Shown: one piece after another, positions 49,763-59,900 of the stretch | Layout of the letters: each line of letters opens with the position of its first letter | How positions within the stretch are numbered: the stretch's first letter is position 1 | DNA from: Nitzschia sp. pyKryTriq1 | Taxonomy: Eukaryota; Bacillariophyta; Bacillariophyceae; Bacillariales; Bacillariaceae | Direction: 5' to 3' | NCBI GenBank assembly: GCA_956465555.1 | Contig: OY101128.1 | Location: 558,001-622,000 of the forward strand | Length of the DNA stretch: 64,000 nucleotides | The notes under the pieces: model-generated | What the model was told of the DNA's origin: nothing | Seen by the model: the letters and a program-made list of their open reading frames with translations, nothing else | Databases searched by the model: none | Program-made: the position numbers and the translations under genes

Positions 49763-51547
49763 TTAGTTCCGTCGCCGTTGGACGTAAATGGGAACGTCAT
49801 GAGGCTTGACAGTCAACAAAATCGTGATGATTGGCGGCTCCGCATTCTCTTGTGGTCGGACCGTGTAGTTCCGAAATATATGTGCCAGCAGAGCCTTGAG
49901 TTCTGCCACTGCCATTGGTTGCCCTACACAATTCCGTGCCCCCACGGAAAAAGGATACCAAGGATGATCCATGTTGTTATTGTTGTTTTCCTTGTGCGAT
50001 GACTTCTTGGTTGTGGTGCCGCCGTTGTTATTACTAGTCGATGTGCTGGTGTTGGTGGAGGTTGTTGTTAGGAAACGTTCTGGTTCAAAGGCAACCCCAT
50101 TTTCCCAATAGGTCATATGGCCAATAGTTGGAAAAATATAAACATGCGAGCCCTTGGGCAAATGGTACAAACGCCCGTCTCGTCCCGTCAGCTGAATTGG
50201 CTCGGTACAAGTTCGACCGACAATTCCTGGAGAATTCAATCGCAAACATTCCCGAACCACCGCATCCAAATATCTTAATTGATTCAGCTTCTTGTACGAA
50301 GGATATCGAGTTTTTTCTCCTCCTGCTTGTTTTTGTTGTTCGAGACTGTTGTAAAATTCATCGAGTTCCTCTTGAAGTCGCGTTTGCTTTTCCGGATTGG
50401 ACGCCAAGTGCCACAAGCCATTCGCTAGGGTACCAGCAGTAGTATCATGGCCAGCGAAAAAGAACATGCGGACGTTTCCAAAGATGTAGTCAAATGGTAA
50501 TCGATTGCCGTCGTCATCCTTCTTCACCAAGTAGTCCAACAGATCCATTGAAGGTGGGGAACCGCCTGCTGATGCCGCTTTCGAATCATCCACCATGGAC
50601 GACTCCGTCTGTTGTTCTAACTGCACTTGGTCATTCAATCGTTGTTGAACCACATCACCAATCAATCGATTCAACCGTTCGCTACGTCTTTGAAACTCGG
50701 CATTTTCCTTTCTCCACAAATGGTGAACATATGGAGGAGATCGTGCTTTTTTGGTGAGATAGCGTATCATGTCAACGTAGCCGTCATAGAATGTCTCTTC
50801 TCCTCCTCCTTCTTCTTCTTCAGCATTGCTGTCTCCATGACTATCAGTCTTTCCAAGTCCACCAAAGTCATACCCAAAAGCAACTTGTCCCAGAATTTCC
50901 AGCGTCAGCCGCGAAGCAACACTGATTCCTTCCACAGCCGCGCCCTCTTTCCAGGTTGGAAAGACACGTGTTTCCAACAATTGAATGGATATTTGACAGA
51001 CGCGTTCCACAATTTGTTGATTAAAGCTGGCAGCAGCTAGTTTTCGTTGATGCTTCCACTCGGGACCGTCCGGTAAATCTAACAAAGAATGACCGATGAT
51101 AGGCTGCACGATGTCGTAAATTCGTTTGGCCTTGATGAGTTTTCGTGTGTTTTGCCGATCTTCCAAGAGTTGCTTGGCAACCTTTGCGTCAAACACAAAT
51201 ACAGCAGTCCTGGCAAAAGGAACCCAATAAGGATGAAAGGCCCACACGCGACACATTCCATAGTCGGCGAAGGTCTTGCCCAGCTTCAAATACCACCAGA
51301 ACGCGTCGGGAAGATCTGGACACTTGGGGATCGATCCCACCGACAAGATAAGCGGGTAAAAATGTGCCAGCATGGGATGCACCCACTCCTTGTCGCTAAA
51401 ACTGAGAGAAGGACCGGGGATCCTATCCATGGTTCGGATCCATCGGATTCGTTCCAGTACCCCGCGCACAATCAACACAGAGAGCACGCCGAGGAGTATC
51501 TTCCGAACGCCCCCCTCCTCGTCCAGAAACGCCGTAATGGGTTCCAT
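49763..51547 (-). CDS. Cytochrome P450 monooxygenase
   Basis: A 594-residue protein in one exon. An N-terminal anchor (about 14-31, ILLGVLSVLIVRGVL) indicates ER membrane attachment. The I-helix FFAGHDTTAGTL, K-helix ECLRL (E-x-x-R) and heme-binding loop PFSVGARNCVGQP with the axial Cys are all intact. Early WKHQRKLAAASF is the C-helix. The PERF-type motif is EPERF. The overall pattern is CYP4/CYP97-like, but I cannot assign a family. It needs NADPH-cytochrome P450 reductase and oxidises a hydrophobic substrate, perhaps a fatty acid, carotenoid or sterol. A Ser/Thr/Asn-rich insert (about 500-535) sits just before the heme loop, and a Glu/Gly insert lies near residue 245. Confidence 0.93.
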   Translation of the reverse strand: MEPITAFLDEEGGVRKILLGVLSVLIVRGVLERIRWIRTMDRIPGPSLSFSDKEWVHPMLAHFYPLILSVGSIPKCPDLPDAFWWYLKLGKTFADYGMCRVWAFHPYWVPFARTAVFVFDAKVAKQLLEDRQNTRKLIKAKRIYDIVQPIIGHSLLDLPDGPEWKHQRKLAAASFNQQIVERVCQISIQLLETRVFPTWKEGAAVEGISVASRLTLEILGQVAFGYDFGGLGKTDSHGDSNAEEEEGGGEETFYDGYVDMIRYLTKKARSPPYVHHLWRKENAEFQRRSERLNRLIGDVVQQRLNDQVQLEQQTESSMVDDSKAASAGGSPPSMDLLDYLVKKDDDGNRLPFDYIFGNVRMFFFAGHDTTAGTLANGLWHLASNPEKQTRLQEELDEFYNSLEQQKQAGGEKTRYPSYKKLNQLRYLDAVVRECLRLNSPGIVGRTCTEPIQLTGRDGRLYHLPKGSHVYIFPTIGHMTYWENGVAFEPERFLTTTSTNTSTSTSNNNGGTTTKKSSHKENNNNNMDHPWYPFSVGARNCVGQPMAVAELKALLAHIFRNYTVRPQENAEPPIITILLTVKPHDVPIYVQRRRN

Positions 51548-52346
51548 AATAACAATATCGTCACTGCCTACACGTACTGCCTCGTTTTCTCGATAGATAA
51601 CCTCTGTACGTAGGATAACGTATGCTTTTGTTCAGACGAGAGAAAAATGTGGAAACAGCAGTCCAATACTAGGATCGGAAATCGGACCACGAACTGTAAA
51701 AAATATTGAATGAGAAATGAGAGCCGATAGAGACGAGAGATGAGCGATGCGATGAATGATGATGCGGATGTAATTCTGACGACGATGATGCGATTATTCT
51801 TCGGTGTATCGAGCGACGTACGGACCACACGGGATTGCTTTTCCCACTCATGCGTTCGTGAATCAGGATAGATATATGCTCGTACTATTTTATATTATAC
51901 ATAAGATGTAACAACAACATAGGGTACCTGATACGGCACGTAAATCGTACTATGAATCGACAAAAACTTAGATGACAAAATGCTGGCTAGAGTGAGTCAG
52001 TCGTCGTCTGCTACTGTCTGTATGTGCCGGTAAATGTGTGTACCCTTTTGTTCTTGCGGGCACCGGCCAAAAAGCCCATTGGAAGGCCACAACTTGAATC
52101 GTCACTGGCGAATGGCGGGCGTCATCTCTACTGGCTACTAACTGCAGCAGCATACATCCAAGAAGAAGAATAAAAAATGGATGATTCTTCATTTCTTCTT
52201 CGACCTCGTTGTGTGGGTGTCTTTGTCGCGAACGATTCTCAGTGGCGTTCCGGGAGGATGATGTTTTGTCATTGCTGCTGGATTTGATCGTCTTATCTCA
52301 GTAGTATTTGCGGATCATTGAGCCCCCTTTTACTATCTTTGTCTTG
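51548..52346. other. Intergenic region, possible small secreted peptide
   Basis: About 800 bp upstream of the P450 gene and downstream of the opine-type dehydrogenase. The only notable frame is the small signal-peptide ORF listed separately. It contains GATGATG-type repeats around 51755-51790. Confidence 0.4.
51968..52192 (-). CDS. Possible small secreted peptide
   Basis: A 74-residue frame beginning MKNHPFFILLLGCMLLQLVAS, a convincing signal peptide with a hydrophobic core and small residues at the cleavage site. The remaining 50 residues are basic, with no cysteines and no known motif. It could be a short peptide gene, a first exon of an unrecognised gene, or chance. Confidence 0.25.
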   Translation of the reverse strand: MKNHPFFILLLGCMLLQLVASRDDARHSPVTIQVVAFQWAFWPVPARTKGYTHLPAHTDSSRRRLTHSSQHFVI

Positions 52347-53804
52347 TCACTGCACTACTGTAGACTGCTTCAGCGCCCCTGTCAGGGCCGCTTCTTGTAG
52401 TTCTTCCAAACTGTAGCGTTCCAGATGTAGAGCCGGAAGTAGATCATTCTCAGCAACAAAATCCCGTCCGTACATTGCCGAAACAATATGAACTCCGGAC
52501 TGGTGGAGCGTAGCAGGTCGGTTGACCATATCTCCGAGGACAATAGTTGGGACGAGTCCAAATGGAATATCTTCGGTAATGTAGCGACTGTTCGCGGTGT
52601 TGGGCCCATAAACATCATTTCCCGCCTTGTGGATTTCTTGGTTCATGTCTGCTATCGAAGACGTTATGGGGACATGAAAGGAAAGTGAAAAGTGCTCAAA
52701 TATCGTTTTGGTTTCCAGGTGAAGTGCTTCAGCAATGGCAAGTCGTTCTTTGTCGAGCGATTCGAGGAGAAGTCCAATCGTCGGCGTAATGTTTTCACTT
52801 TGATACCAAGCTTCTCCCTTTTCCATCCTACTAATGTTCCCGAGAGCAATTCCAAGATGATTTTGCGGATTCAGATTGGACAAGGATATGGCCAAAAGTC
52901 CTTCACGAGCGCGAAATGTTTCCACTTGTGGGAACAAGCATTGACATAACTCCAAGGAAGTTTGAGACTCGGAATGGGGAATAGTGCAGAGGTCCACCGA
53001 TTGGCGCACGGTGTTGACTCGGACACTTGTCCCCGATGGTCGCCGCGCCGTACAAACGGTTGTCCCCCAAGCAGTAATGGGGACCACTGCATTGTCGCCC
53101 AGGTAATCTCGCAAGAGTTGCGCCAAATAAAGAGCGCCAAACGACGAATGCGATGAAATAATAATGGGTTGTCCGTTTCGTACATGGGGTGCAATCGCGT
53201 CAAAGACTTGCTTGTGACCGTTGGCGGGCAACGCAATCATCAAGACATCATTTTGCTCTACCAATTCTTGGGCACTAGTGCAAATCCGAGGAGTCAGGAT
53301 CCACTCCCCGGTGGCACCTTCATGCGTGGATCCGCTTTTGTTTCGCTCTACAGAGAGTGCGGGATTTCTTCGTAGATCTTCGGTCCCAGCCCCACTGGGT
53401 GACCAAAGCATCGGATCGTGACCTTCCTCGGACAAAAGAGCTGCGGCTCCAAAGGCAATTGCTCCCGCACCGGCAATCCCAACCCGAAGTTTGCGTAGAG
53501 GAGCGGTCGTCACTAATTCTTCGGTCGATGATCCTCCAAGATGAGCAGAATGGCTGCCAAGGCGGACATGAGCAGCACTGGCCAGTGGGCGGCGACGATG
53601 ATGATGATGATGATGATGACTCTTTGATGCATAATTTTGCTGTTGCTGTGGCTGTGGCGCCTCGGGAGAACGTGGCACGAAATTTGGAGAAGATACGCTG
53701 TCTCGTAGAAGGAATGCGTGGGAGAGTAAAGTTCTCGAACAGATCACCAACACCCAGACAAACAAAAACGGCGACATTCGTTGCCGTCGCAGTAGAAAAT
53801 TCAT
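52347..53804 (-). CDS. Octopine/opine-dehydrogenase-family protein, plastid-targeted
   Basis: A 485-residue protein. The N-terminus has a hydrophobic signal (FLFVWVLVICSRTLL) ending SHA|FLLRD, a diatom plastid-type junction, then a Ser/His/Gln-rich transit-like region. From about residue 105 RVGIAGAGAIAFGAA is the Rossmann dinucleotide motif (G-x-G-A-x-A), followed by VLMIALPANGHKQV. The alpha-helical domain has NLNPQNHLGIALGN, with the catalytic-type His, and SRYITEDIPFGLVP, matching the octopine/nopaline dehydrogenase family. Opine dehydrogenases reductively condense an amino acid with a keto acid using NAD(P)H. A plastid location would be unusual, and the substrates are unknown. Confidence 0.88.
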   Translation of the reverse strand: MNFLLRRQRMSPFLFVWVLVICSRTLLSHAFLLRDSVSSPNFVPRSPEAPQPQQQQNYASKSHHHHHHHRRRPLASAAHVRLGSHSAHLGGSSTEELVTTAPLRKLRVGIAGAGAIAFGAAALLSEEGHDPMLWSPSGAGTEDLRRNPALSVERNKSGSTHEGATGEWILTPRICTSAQELVEQNDVLMIALPANGHKQVFDAIAPHVRNGQPIIISSHSSFGALYLAQLLRDYLGDNAVVPITAWGTTVCTARRPSGTSVRVNTVRQSVDLCTIPHSESQTSLELCQCLFPQVETFRAREGLLAISLSNLNPQNHLGIALGNISRMEKGEAWYQSENITPTIGLLLESLDKERLAIAEALHLETKTIFEHFSLSFHVPITSSIADMNQEIHKAGNDVYGPNTANSRYITEDIPFGLVPTIVLGDMVNRPATLHQSGVHIVSAMYGRDFVAENDLLPALHLERYSLEELQEAALTGALKQSTVVQ

Positions 53805-54161
53805 TTTGTTCTAGGTTTTGTTCTTGGGAAAACAGCAGTCGTAGGTTTCGTTCGTGTCCTGCAGCAGTCAGCCTGCAGTGCGTAGTTGAGTCCACCGTAA
53901 TTAAAGGTTACCACTTTCTGGGCACACCGCTGCGGCCGTTGTTGTTGTTGTTGTTGTTGTTGTTGTTGCTTTTTGTCCATTCTCGACTTTCCCTCTTGAC
54001 GGCACCGCACACCGCACCGTTGATGATGTTGGTTGATGTCGAAAAACGCGGGGGGAATTACCGCGGTATGTCGCTTCGTCGCCATCCTGCTTTCGCGCGC
54101 GATTTTGGGCGACTAACTGACGTCATACTCCGACCCATCCGATCGATCCCGAGCCACCGTG
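53805..54161. other. Intergenic region with a GTT tract
   Basis: 5' flank of the opine-type dehydrogenase gene. It contains a (GTT)n tract at about 53939-53970. No gene. Confidence 0.4.
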
Positions 54162-54355
54162 TGGCGCAGGCGCCAACAAACCCTCAACTCCTCGGACACT
54201 GTAGACCGATGTTATAGTAGTGTTGGTGAAATAATTCGTTGGCCTATGCCCCTGATCGATTTCGATCTGCGTAGCAAGATCGTCCTCTCTCGGGGATACC
54301 CTTGGGTACATCTCCTTGCCTCGTCCTTGTCAAGGTGTGAAGGGATGGCGGGCGG
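54162..54355. repeat. 194-bp direct repeat, copy 1
   Basis: Identical by eye to 54518-54711 at an offset of 356 bp. The copies are separated by 162 bp. Lies next to the recombinase remnant, so probably part of the same element. Confidence 0.9.
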
Positions 54356-54517
54356 GTTTTTAAAGCTAATCAATCTAGAAATCCGAAGTTGGGAGTTGCG
54401 ATACCGAAGTTGACTCGATGATCTTATGAGATCCATCGGTCGTCTCTCTTGGTATCGGTTTCAGGTTTGGGTGTTCGTTCGACTTCTTGTCTGTCCTTCG
54501 TTCGTTGGGGGTAGCCA

Positions 54518-54711
54518 TGGCGCAGGCGCCAACAAACCCTCAACTCCTCGGACACTGTAGACCGATGTTATAGTAGTGTTGGTGAAATAATTCGTTGGCC
54601 TATGCCCCTGATCGATTTCGATCTGCGTAGCAAGATCGTCCTCTCTCGGGGATACCCTTGGGTACATCTCCTTGCCTCGTCCTTGTCAAGGTGTGAAGGG
54701 ATGGCGGGCGG
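54518..54711. repeat. 194-bp direct repeat, copy 2
   Basis: Partner of 54162-54355, adjacent to the end of the tyrosine-recombinase-like coding remnant. Both copies are followed within about 30 bp by CTAGAAATCC. Confidence 0.9.
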
Positions 54712-55050
54712 CCATTGAACTAGAAATCCAGCCTCATCTCGTCGCCTTGGTTGTTCGCGTCGGTTCCTGAAAGGTCGACCATGTCCTCTGCAAGGTTGCT
54801 TGTGAGTTCGATGATCTGGGGTCTGATGTACGCCATGAATGCGTTGGATCTCCACCGCCCCAAAATCATGATCTTCATTTCTGAGTAGTTCCGTTGGCTA
54901 AGTGCTAGGGCCATGGCGGCGCCTGACCGTAGTGACTTGTTTCCAATTTCTTCAGGGTCGTGGTAGATGACCGTACGGGACCTTGTTTCACTATCTCGAA
55001 ATTTAAAATGAGTTCGACGATCGGAGCACGACCATATGGCCATATTCAAG

Positions 55051-55239
55051 GTAGTATTTTTATTCTACAAGTTTCGGTAGTACGAGTACATGCAAGTCTA
55101 GATTATATTTCTATCGCCGAATAAACAGAACACTGATTCATTCTAGCCTACTGCTCTACCAGCAACCAGCACAGAAGCAACTTGGTGCCTGCGCTGCGCT
55201 GCCAACTACTAGTAGGACATCATGCTTTCTTCCTCTTCA
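55051..55239. other. Gap between element remnant and GCV-H-like gene
   Basis: Under 200 bp with no clear gene. Contains an AT-rich stretch and a CTACTAGTAG word near 55206. Confidence 0.4.
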
Positions 55240-55917
55240 TCATCCGTCTGCAAACTTTCCAGGAGATAGAGACTTGAGTGTTCTGATATAGTCGTTCTCT
55301 CGCACCAAGATATTGTTTCGCTGTGCCCTTTCTAGATCGTCTTGAGTCGTCTTCATGGTTACTAGCACGGTATCTTCGTCGACGACTATCAAGGTGGTAT
55401 CATCGTCATCGTCGCTGCTGCCCAGCACGACCATATCCAGTATGTTCCCAGTAAGAGGCGACTGAATGTTGGTTTCCCCTGAAAAGGTTTCCCATACTGT
55501 ATGATATAACTCGTCCGCACTCGTGATAGAGTGTCCTTCCCATTCAATCTGTAGCAAGTTGTCACCGGCTTCCACCATCGTCACCATGTCGTTGGGGGTC
55601 GTCGTTCTTCTATCGTCGCGGACGCCACCACCACTGCCCAACACAGTCTCAGCAGATATCAGTCTACGAATGGCGGTCAAATCCCCCACTTCCTCAACCC
55701 CTCGCTCAGTCAACCCTATCTCGACGGCATATGCTGTTGGTGTAAACGACGGATTCGGACGACTCATCGTCGCCGCCGCCGCCAACTTTGTCGTCAACGT
55801 AGTAGTGGATCTGGACACTGATGCTGCTGCTTGCTGTTGTTCGGGCAAGGGGAAAACCCGCAGCCATAGATGCTGTGGAGGATGAAAGAGTCGAACAACT
55901 TGGCGAATTGAGTTCAT
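55240..55917 (-). CDS. Glycine-cleavage H-protein-like domain protein, probably organellar
   Basis: A 225-residue protein. The N-terminus is basic and low in acid (MNSIRQVVRLFHPPQHLWLR), compatible with a mitochondrial presequence. From about residue 63 the pattern resembles GCV H: VEIGLTERGVEEVGDL (H-protein VGIT..A...LGD), then AGDNLLQIEW, then INxQSPLTGNIL-like SPLTG (H-protein SPVSG). The lipoyl-lysine position, normally just before the SPVSG-type segment, has GETNIQSP with no Lys. It may therefore be a non-lipoylated relative acting as an assembly or regulatory protein. The assignment rests on spacing and is moderately weak. An Asp tract interrupts the last third. Confidence 0.5.
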   Translation of the reverse strand: MNSIRQVVRLFHPPQHLWLRVFPLPEQQQAAASVSRSTTTLTTKLAAAATMSRPNPSFTPTAYAVEIGLTERGVEEVGDLTAIRRLISAETVLGSGGGVRDDRRTTTPNDMVTMVEAGDNLLQIEWEGHSITSADELYHTVWETFSGETNIQSPLTGNILDMVVLGSSDDDDDTTLIVVDEDTVLVTMKTTQDDLERAQRNNILVRENDYIRTLKSLSPGKFADG

Positions 55918-56343
55918 GATCTACTACTAGAGACAATAATTGTGAGAATAAAGAAAAATCGATCGACTTTTGTGTCCCTTCTATACATATTTCTGTGTGT
56001 CAGCCGTGCTGAAGAGGAAAATAAAAATAACGGACGCTTTAATACGGACAATTTCGAACGATGCCCGACGACTGCGCTTTCTGCGTACTCGTGACTGACG
56101 GATTCATGTCTCACGCAATACAACAACTTCAAACTCCTCGAGCCATACATAATACAGGGGGACACGTTGAACGTACAGTACTCGTAATGTGCAGTGAAAG
56201 TACTATTCGTACGACACTGGTACATTCTCTCGAGAGTGAAAGAGAGCTGCACAAATACAATTTGAAATTGTCTGGTCTAGATTGATTCCCCAATATGAAT
56301 ATACTAACATCTATGCTGAAATCAATTGACTGACACGATCTGT
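55918..56343. other. Intergenic gap
   Basis: About 425 bp between the start of the GCV-H-like gene and the stop of the next minus-strand gene. Short frames only; no supported feature. Confidence 0.4.
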
Positions 56344-56947
56344 CTACATGTCTTTTAACATAAATAATGGATCATTTTGATCGTCCCCTGTTGGTTGGTT
56401 TTGCCGAATGGCCGGGTTGCCTTGGAGAGTCATGGGCATCCCACCTGGTGGACCAACTACCTGACCAGGCATGGGCATTGGCTGCGGCGCGAATTGCTGC
56501 TGCATTGGCTGAAAAAACTGTGGCATTGGTTGCATGCCATGCGGAGACTGCCCATATCCGACCTGCTGAGGAGGAGGAGGCTGCTGGTGATGGTGTTGCT
56601 GCTGTTGCTGCTGCATCATCCGAAGCTGAGCAATCTGCTGAGGCTGGAACTGTTGCTGTTGCTGTTGTTGTGGGGGCGGTTGTCGCTGTTGTAGTTGTTG
56701 CTGTTGCTGCTGCTGCTGCTGCTGTTGGTACAGTTGCTGTTGATAGGATGGCCGCTGTTGTGGTGGCTGGGACGGCGGTGTCGCCATTGGAATGAATTGA
56801 CTGTATGAATTTTGAGATGTATCCATTCCCCCGATAGATTGTTGCCGACTATAAGCAGCGTGACTAGCATTTTGTGGCTGTTGCGGCTGTTGTTGCAGTT
56901 GACGTTGCTGCTGCTGCTGCTGCTGTAATTGCTGTTGACGTTGTTGC

Positions 56948-56984
<37 letters not shown>

Positions 56985-59900
56985 TCTGTTGCAGCTGCAA
57001 TTGTTGTTGCCTCTGCTTCTGTTGCAGCTGTGCTTGCAGTGCCTTCGCTTGTGCGGCAGTTGGCTTTGCAGTAGACGGCTTGCGACGTTGAGCTGGTCTC
57101 GCTGATGCCTCCGACGTCGGCTTGCGTTTTCTAGCTGGCTTTGGTTGGGACGCACTCGTGGCGCTGCTTGCAAGGGCTCTTGCGGTCCCTATAGGTGCAC
57201 TAGTTGTAGTTGTTCCTCTCTTAATCTGTGCTTTCGCTACTGTAGGAGCAGCCGCCTGATCCTTTGCCGAGGTCGACTTTCTTCTCGCAGGTGGGGGTGC
57301 TTTGGCTTGCAGGGCTTTGGGGTTAAAAGTGTATCCTATCTCAAATTGTTTTTCGGTGGGTTGGAGCGGATCATTTTCGATTGATCGCGCTGAGAGTGGA
57401 ATAAAAAGAAAATAAGCGAGAATCTGTCGGACATACATTGTCGGGAAGAAAGACACTTACATGGCGTCGACATTGCAACGGCGGGATTCGTTTCGGCGAG
57501 ACTGGTAACCGTTGAAATAGTCGAGAGGGGGGCAGCCAAAGATCTTAACTGCGCAGTTCTGATCAATACTGATGCCTGTCGTCCTGGCGCGGAATGTATC
57601 TCTGAGAGGTTTCTTTCGACAATCGGAGCACTGAAAGGCCTCGGCAGCAAGTGATTACCACTTTTCTTTGGCACGTCAAGTACAACATGCCACCCTAGAC
57701 AGTAGAGAGAGGGGACCGATGATGAGGTAGATAAAAATGAATACAGCAGAAACAGAAACACAAACTTACCGGGCTCTCCCCACGAAGACGCCGACGGAAC
57801 AGTAGGGAGACCTTCCTGGCGCGGGGCAACCGGGTGGACAGCGAGAAGAAATGCTTGTTCAGCTTTTTGCAATTCTACCGCCTTACTAGCTTCGGGAAGG
57901 TCCGGGAGACTTTTCAGGATACTTAATTTTAGGTCAGCCGCAAGCGTTTCTTGTGATGGCCGAAGAACAATCTGCTGGCGACGTCGATGCATCTTGTGCC
58001 AAAGGCTTCTGCGCAGGGGGGCGGGTACGCCAGGTAGATTTTGCACCCAGGTGTTGGACGTGCTGCTTGTTCGCTTCAGATTCAGTTGCTCTCGGCGCTT
58101 GTCCGCTGTGAGTGCTAGGGCAGAAATCGTATCTTTCACTCTAGTTGAAGCACGGTCTACGTCGGATAGAGTCTTCTTATTCCTCAAGGCAGCGGCAGCC
58201 AGAGCCGCTGCCTGTTGTGTTTGTTTCGCGAGTGCAAGATATTTTTGCGTCTGTTGTTTAGTTTCTCCAACCTTCAACTGGGCCATTTTCGCTCGCTTCT
58301 CCGCTGTTTCGAGAGCACCTTTGTACTTAGCCGTTGCTTGTATCAGCTTCTGGCGGTCGCTTGGATTAGTCTGCGGCACGGGATTGCCGGCTTAACAAGA
58401 TAATGGTTAGGGCTGAGTGATTCTCTCAAAGCGAAAAGCGTTCGTCATAGCACACCGCACAATCGCTTACCTGAATCCAAGAATTTTGCAAACTTTGCGC
58501 GGAAATTCTGCCAACTCAGCTTTTTGCTTTCGTAGTCCTTGATGGCTTCCTTCGCCTTAGGCAAAATGTCCTTCTCTTCCTTATCGCATCTGGCGTGCAT
58601 CTTTTCGGCATTGTCGAATGCGGTTTGTAAGTCCATCGCTTTCTTCTCTAGAGCTGCGAGCTCCGCGTGCTCTTGCTCGTTCATCGACTCAATTCTCTGA
58701 AGACGCGCTGTTTCATCGCTGGTTCTCAAGTCCGTCAATACACAACGAATGTGACCCCCGCTTATTGCGACTGAATCACCGAAGTCAAAACCTTCCGACT
58801 CCAACATGGTAGGAATCTCGCCACAGATGATCGATTCAAGGAAGTCTCGAGCTTGAATACCCCAGGGGAGAAATGACTTCTTGTCGCTCTCTGTGTGGGG
58901 ATCGTTTTGCGATTCCTTCCTCTTCTCGTCCTTCTTTTCTTGGATATGCGCGACCCAAACACCCTCGTTGTGAATTTCGACAGATAGCTGCTTCGCAATC
59001 TGGTTCAGCATACCCTTTCGATGCTTGTGACGCGTCGCCGCGCCAGATTTCTCGTAGGGGAAAGAGTTGAGCCCTTCGCCGCTAGTCTTGATTGGAGAGG
59101 GTGGCCTCAAAGCCGCTTTCTCGTCACTCGCGGTTTTCGATGTATCCTTATATTGTTTGTCCGTCTCTTCTTTTGGCTTATCGTTTGCGTCGTCCTCCTG
59201 CAGCGATTTCAGTAGATCTTCCTTCTTCTTTGAAATCTTTTGAATATGGCGCTTCAAGTACCGCTGTCGCAGCTGCTGGAAGCCTGTGTACATCTTACTG
59301 TAAATGCTACGACAGTTGTTCTCAACATCAAGAATCTGTTTCTCGTATTGATTGCGAATCTTGGTCTGCTCATGACGGTACTCAGTTTCGGTGCGCTTTT
59401 TTACCTCCTCACCCTTGCCAGCAAATTCCTGAATTTGTCGCTCATGCTTCGAATTCAGGCGCTGCTGGAGATTCGCCCACTCTTGCGCTGCCATCTGCTC
59501 GGGAATCTGACGTTGTTGAACTTGCTGGCGATGCTGCTGAAGAATTCGTTGTGTTTCTTGACTGTGGCGTTTTTTCAACACTTGTACTCCTTGGTTGATC
59601 TTGGATTGGTTCGAGGCGGCCTTGTCACTAAAGATCTTCTGAAGTCGCTCCAAGTCTTTCTTCTCCTCCCCGATTTTCTTAGCCTTGTATTTATCCAAGC
59701 TTCTCTCTGTTGTAGTCTTTTTGACTTTTAGCTGCTCGGTGACAATCGCTTCGATATCTTTTCGGCCAGTTTCATCCTCGATACGCAACTTTCTCAGTTC
59801 AGCATCGATCTGCTTCCTCTTTTGGCCCTTGAGGAATATTGCAAAGGCCGGATCCTGTTCTTCGTGCGATTCACGGAAAAAGGACAAGGAATCTTCTAAC

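Larger units (their letters stand above)
54162..55050 (-). mobile_element. Remnant of a tyrosine-recombinase mobile element
   Basis: The minus strand 55049-54720 encodes the C-terminal end of a tyrosine recombinase, with a GNKSLRSG...MALA block, then MILGRWRSNAFMAYIRP containing the expected Arg/Trp and the catalytic-type Tyr. Such enzymes occur in Crypton and DIRS/Ngaro-type elements. The 194-bp direct repeats lie directly behind it. The element is broken and incomplete. Its other end was not found. The identity of the two repeats suggests that part is fairly recent. Confidence 0.65.
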
